Positions 62,201 through 64,000 of a stretch of DNA of 64,000 nucleotides are shown piece by piece. Under the pieces are notes generated by a model that did no database searches, was not told the origin of the DNA, and saw only the letters and a program-made list of their open reading frames with translations. The translations under genes were made by a program, and so were the position numbers. How positions within the stretch are numbered: position 1 is the stretch's first letter; each line of letters begins with the position of its first letter. This DNA is from Microbacterium sp. SS28 (GTDB lineage: Bacteria; Actinomycetota; Actinomycetes; Actinomycetales; Microbacteriaceae), in the NCBI RefSeq assembly GCF_022761035.1, contig NZ_JAKWJP010000004.1, positions 124,001 to 188,000 on the forward strand, in the 5' to 3' direction.

Positions 62201-64000
62201 GGCTCCCGTCGTGCCCGTGTCGAGCACGGTGTACGTGCTGCCCTCGTGCAGACCCAGGATGCCGGTGCCCGACGCCTGATAGGTGACGGAGGCGCCCTCG
62301 CCGATGCCGGGGTACGAGAAGGTCATGGTGTTCGCCGCGATGTCGATCGCCGTGATCCGGTCGGTCAGCGTCACGCTGGGCGCGTCCGAGAGGTCTGCCG
62401 CGACGCGGATCGAGCCGCCCGCGTAGAGGCGCGTCGTGGACGCGGTGCCGGGGAGGCCGATGAAGGCGCCCACCGTGGGCGTGATCGTCGTCGTCGCCAG
62501 CGGGATGCCGACCTGCACGCCGCCGCCGCCGTACGAGTCGCCCGTGGAGTCGGCTTCGGCCTTCGCGGTCGCCGAGACCGTGACCCCGCCGAGGATGGGC
62601 ACCGGTGCCGAGGGGATCGTGAGGTCGCCGATCGTCACGCCGTTGCCGATGAACGCCGAGACGTCGGGGTCGGAGGTCGCGTAGGCCTGCGAGCCGCCGA
62701 TCGACACGGCGCCGCCGGTGCCGACGACGACCTGCGTGTTCGCCGACGCCCCGAGCAGCTGCGCGCGGATGTCGACGCCGCCCGCGCGGACGATCGTCGT
62801 GCGGCCGACGATGGTCGCCGAAGTGGCGCCCGTGATCGTCGCGTCCGCGATGAGCCACGTCACGGCGCCGATGCCGCCGGAGCCGCCCTGGACCTTGCCG
62901 CGCGAGGACTGCGTCGCCGTCGCGAGGATCGAGATGGAGCCGCCCGTGTCGAGGGTCGTGATGCCGCCCGCGAGCGAGCCGATCTGCGCGACCGAGTCGA
63001 CGTCGACGTCGGCGTCGACGCGCGCGCCCGAGCCGCCGATCGCACCGATCGCGACGACGACGAGCAGCGCGTCGGCGACCGACGTGTTGTCGGCGGTCAC
63101 CGAGATCGACGCCGCACGGATGCTCACGGCATCCGCGATGCTCGCACGGGCGATGCCGTAGAGCGCGACCATGACGCCCATGCCGCCCACAGCGATGATG
63201 CCGCCCGCGGCATTGGCCGCCGTGACCCGGACGGTCGGCGTGTAGTGCGACGAGACCCGCACCTGCCCCGAGGCGTAGATGAGCGTGCCGCGGCGGACCT
63301 CGGCGGAGGCGGCCGCCACGCCGGACGTGCCGATCGTGACGTTGAGGACGCCGGCCGAAACGCCCAGGGGCCCGCCCGCGAGCCCGAGCAGCGTCACGGC
63401 GGCGTTGCCGAAGGAGCCCATCGAGACGGTGTTGGCCGCCTGGATCGTCACGTCGCCGACCGTTGCAGCCGGCGTCGTCGCGCCGATCTGTGAGCCGACG
63501 CCCGTGTAGGCGAGCGCCGAGCCCGTCGACTCGACGACCTCGACCGTCGCGGCGAGGGCTCCGAGGAAGAGGGCGCCCGCGACGGCGATCGCCGAGGCCG
63601 CGATGTGGACGATGCGGTCCGCCGAGATCAGCACGGAGTCGGCGCCGCTGATGAGGACTCCGAACGCCCCCGCGTCTTCGAGGTAGGCAGAGACAGTGCC
63701 GCGGTCGATGACGACGACGACGGATGCCGCGATCCCCACCATCTGGCCGAGGCCCGCCGTCACGGACAGCACGTCGAGCTTCGCGTTCAGGGCGGCCTGC
63801 AGTGCGACCGCGCCACCGGCCCGGACGATCGCGCCCTGCCCGACGAACGTCGTGACGTCGTCTTCGAAGACGAGGATCGCGATGCCGGCGCCGACACCCG
63901 CGAGGCCGCCCGCCAGGCCGCCGCCCGCCAAGACGATCGAGGCGTGTTCACGGGCGTCGAGCCGGACGTCGCCGCCCGCGTCGATGCGGGCGTTCCGGCC
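47261..64000 (-). CDS. Giant RTX/Calx-beta surface or secreted protein (5' end beyond window)
   Basis: At least 5,579 residues in one unbroken frame; the N-terminus is outside the window, so its signal peptide cannot be seen. From N to C: repeated segments of GxVxVxA-type strands (about 64000-57800), likely beta-solenoid; [15 protein letters not shown] RTX-type motifs (about 57000-56290); Calx-beta-like segments (about 56150-54900, e.g. [17 protein letters not shown]); the main RTX region (about 54330-50690); six copies of a beta-sandwich domain (about 50343-48100); a 'TPGFWK' domain (48036-47640); and a final Calx-beta domain (47610-47261) ending LDDD. It lacks an LPXTG motif or final membrane helix. 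No type I secretion genes are nearby. Likely a huge Ca-dependent adhesin or matrix protein; function inferred. Confidence 0.85.
   Translation of the reverse strand, partial: [5579 protein letters not shown]
48100..50343 (-). repeat. Six tandem beta-sandwich repeats with DxDxDG-type loops
   Basis: Six copies of a 127-135-residue unit occupy this part of the giant gene. Each begins (I/V)xKxxN, contains VxWTYxV, then a DDNGTPxDPxDDFxPxYxSGDxDGDGxLDPGExWL block, and closes with a YxNxAxVxG stretch. The loops lie near 50135, 49730, 49335, 48955, 48575 and 48190, a spacing of 380-405 bp. The GDTDGDGxLD piece resembles a calcium-binding loop. Copies are diverged at nucleotide level, so this is an old duplication series. 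Confidence 0.8.
50690..54330 (-). repeat. Main RTX (GGxGxDxxx) nonapeptide region of the giant protein
   Basis: Dense runs of nonapeptide-type repeats such as [40 protein letters not shown] and GGTGIDGML occur throughout, interleaved with non-RTX inserts. They should form a Ca-binding beta-roll. A regular subset forms 'GDHG' units (52600-53640). The region ends near [22 protein letters not shown]. Confidence 0.75.
52600..53640 (-). repeat. 'GDHG' repeat block inside the RTX region
   Basis: A roughly 60-residue unit recurs: (V/I)(F/L)GDHGxV, a 10-18-residue variable strand segment, an (I/Y)xTTDPxxxAGxD turn, then [13 protein letters not shown]-type nonapeptides leading into the next GDHG. GDHG copies lie near 53620, 53380, 53205, 53028, 52845 and 52650, so the spacing is about 180-240 bp. 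It is a regular higher-order repeat on top of the simple RTX motif. Confidence 0.75.

Noticed and set aside
54935..63493. A very long open frame on the plus strand (about 2,850 codons) opposite the giant gene
   Set aside because: It mirrors the giant gene's codons (GAC/GTC pairs keep both strands open); the product is an Arg/Asp/Val-rich string without domains or a sensible composition.

Overview
The window is very GC-rich, with dense, overlapping genes (many ATGA/GTGA stop-start junctions) and frequent GTG starts. The conserved block rpsF-ssb-rpsR-rplI next to dnaB, a heterotetrameric branched-chain-type E1/E2 operon, a hisC-like aminotransferase and DUF1023, PadR and MarR genes all point to an actinomycete, most likely Microbacteriaceae (Microbacterium-like). 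The genus is an inference. I see no tRNA, rRNA, CRISPR array, transposase or integrase.

Layout. 1-1538: end of a Zur-controlled zinc-type ABC transporter operon (ATPase cut by the left edge, plus binding lipoprotein). 1635-7114: a DUF2238-like membrane protein converging on a four-gene operon (aminotransferase, E1 alpha, E1 beta, E2). 7206-12011: a small membrane protein, a DUF1023 hydrolase with a small helical partner, and a secreted ExeM/NucH-type nuclease. 12168-17535: a tyrosine phosphatase, purB, two small membrane-protein genes, and a metB-cbs transsulfuration pair. 17732-23102: a MarR regulator with a membrane protein, an HtrA-like protease without an export signal, a hydrolase, an FGE-fold protein, and small conserved proteins. 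23169-26857: dnaB, a roughly 670-bp gene-less interval rich in DnaA-box-like 9-mers, then rplI-rpsR-ssb-rpsF.

26857-47126: two uncharacterised genes, a secreted zinc metalloprotease, a dipeptide-type ABC transporter (binding protein, two permeases, fused double ATPase), malQ, an aldehyde dehydrogenase with DUF779 and a GAF-type regulator, a PadR/HAAS pair, an HxlR regulator facing an azoreductase, and the CCA-adding enzyme.

47261-64000 (a quarter of the window) is one uninterrupted minus-strand reading frame that runs off the right edge: at least 5,579 residues of an extracellular-type giant protein. From N to C it holds beta-solenoid-like segments, Calx-beta-like segments, a large RTX-type calcium-binding region with a 'GDHG' repeat, six copies of a domain carrying a DxDxDG-type loop, a 'TPGFWK' domain and a final Calx-beta domain. 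It has no visible sorting signal or C-terminal membrane anchor. It is the most unusual object here, followed by the DnaA-box cluster beside dnaB and the GAF regulator with a SARP-like C-terminus.
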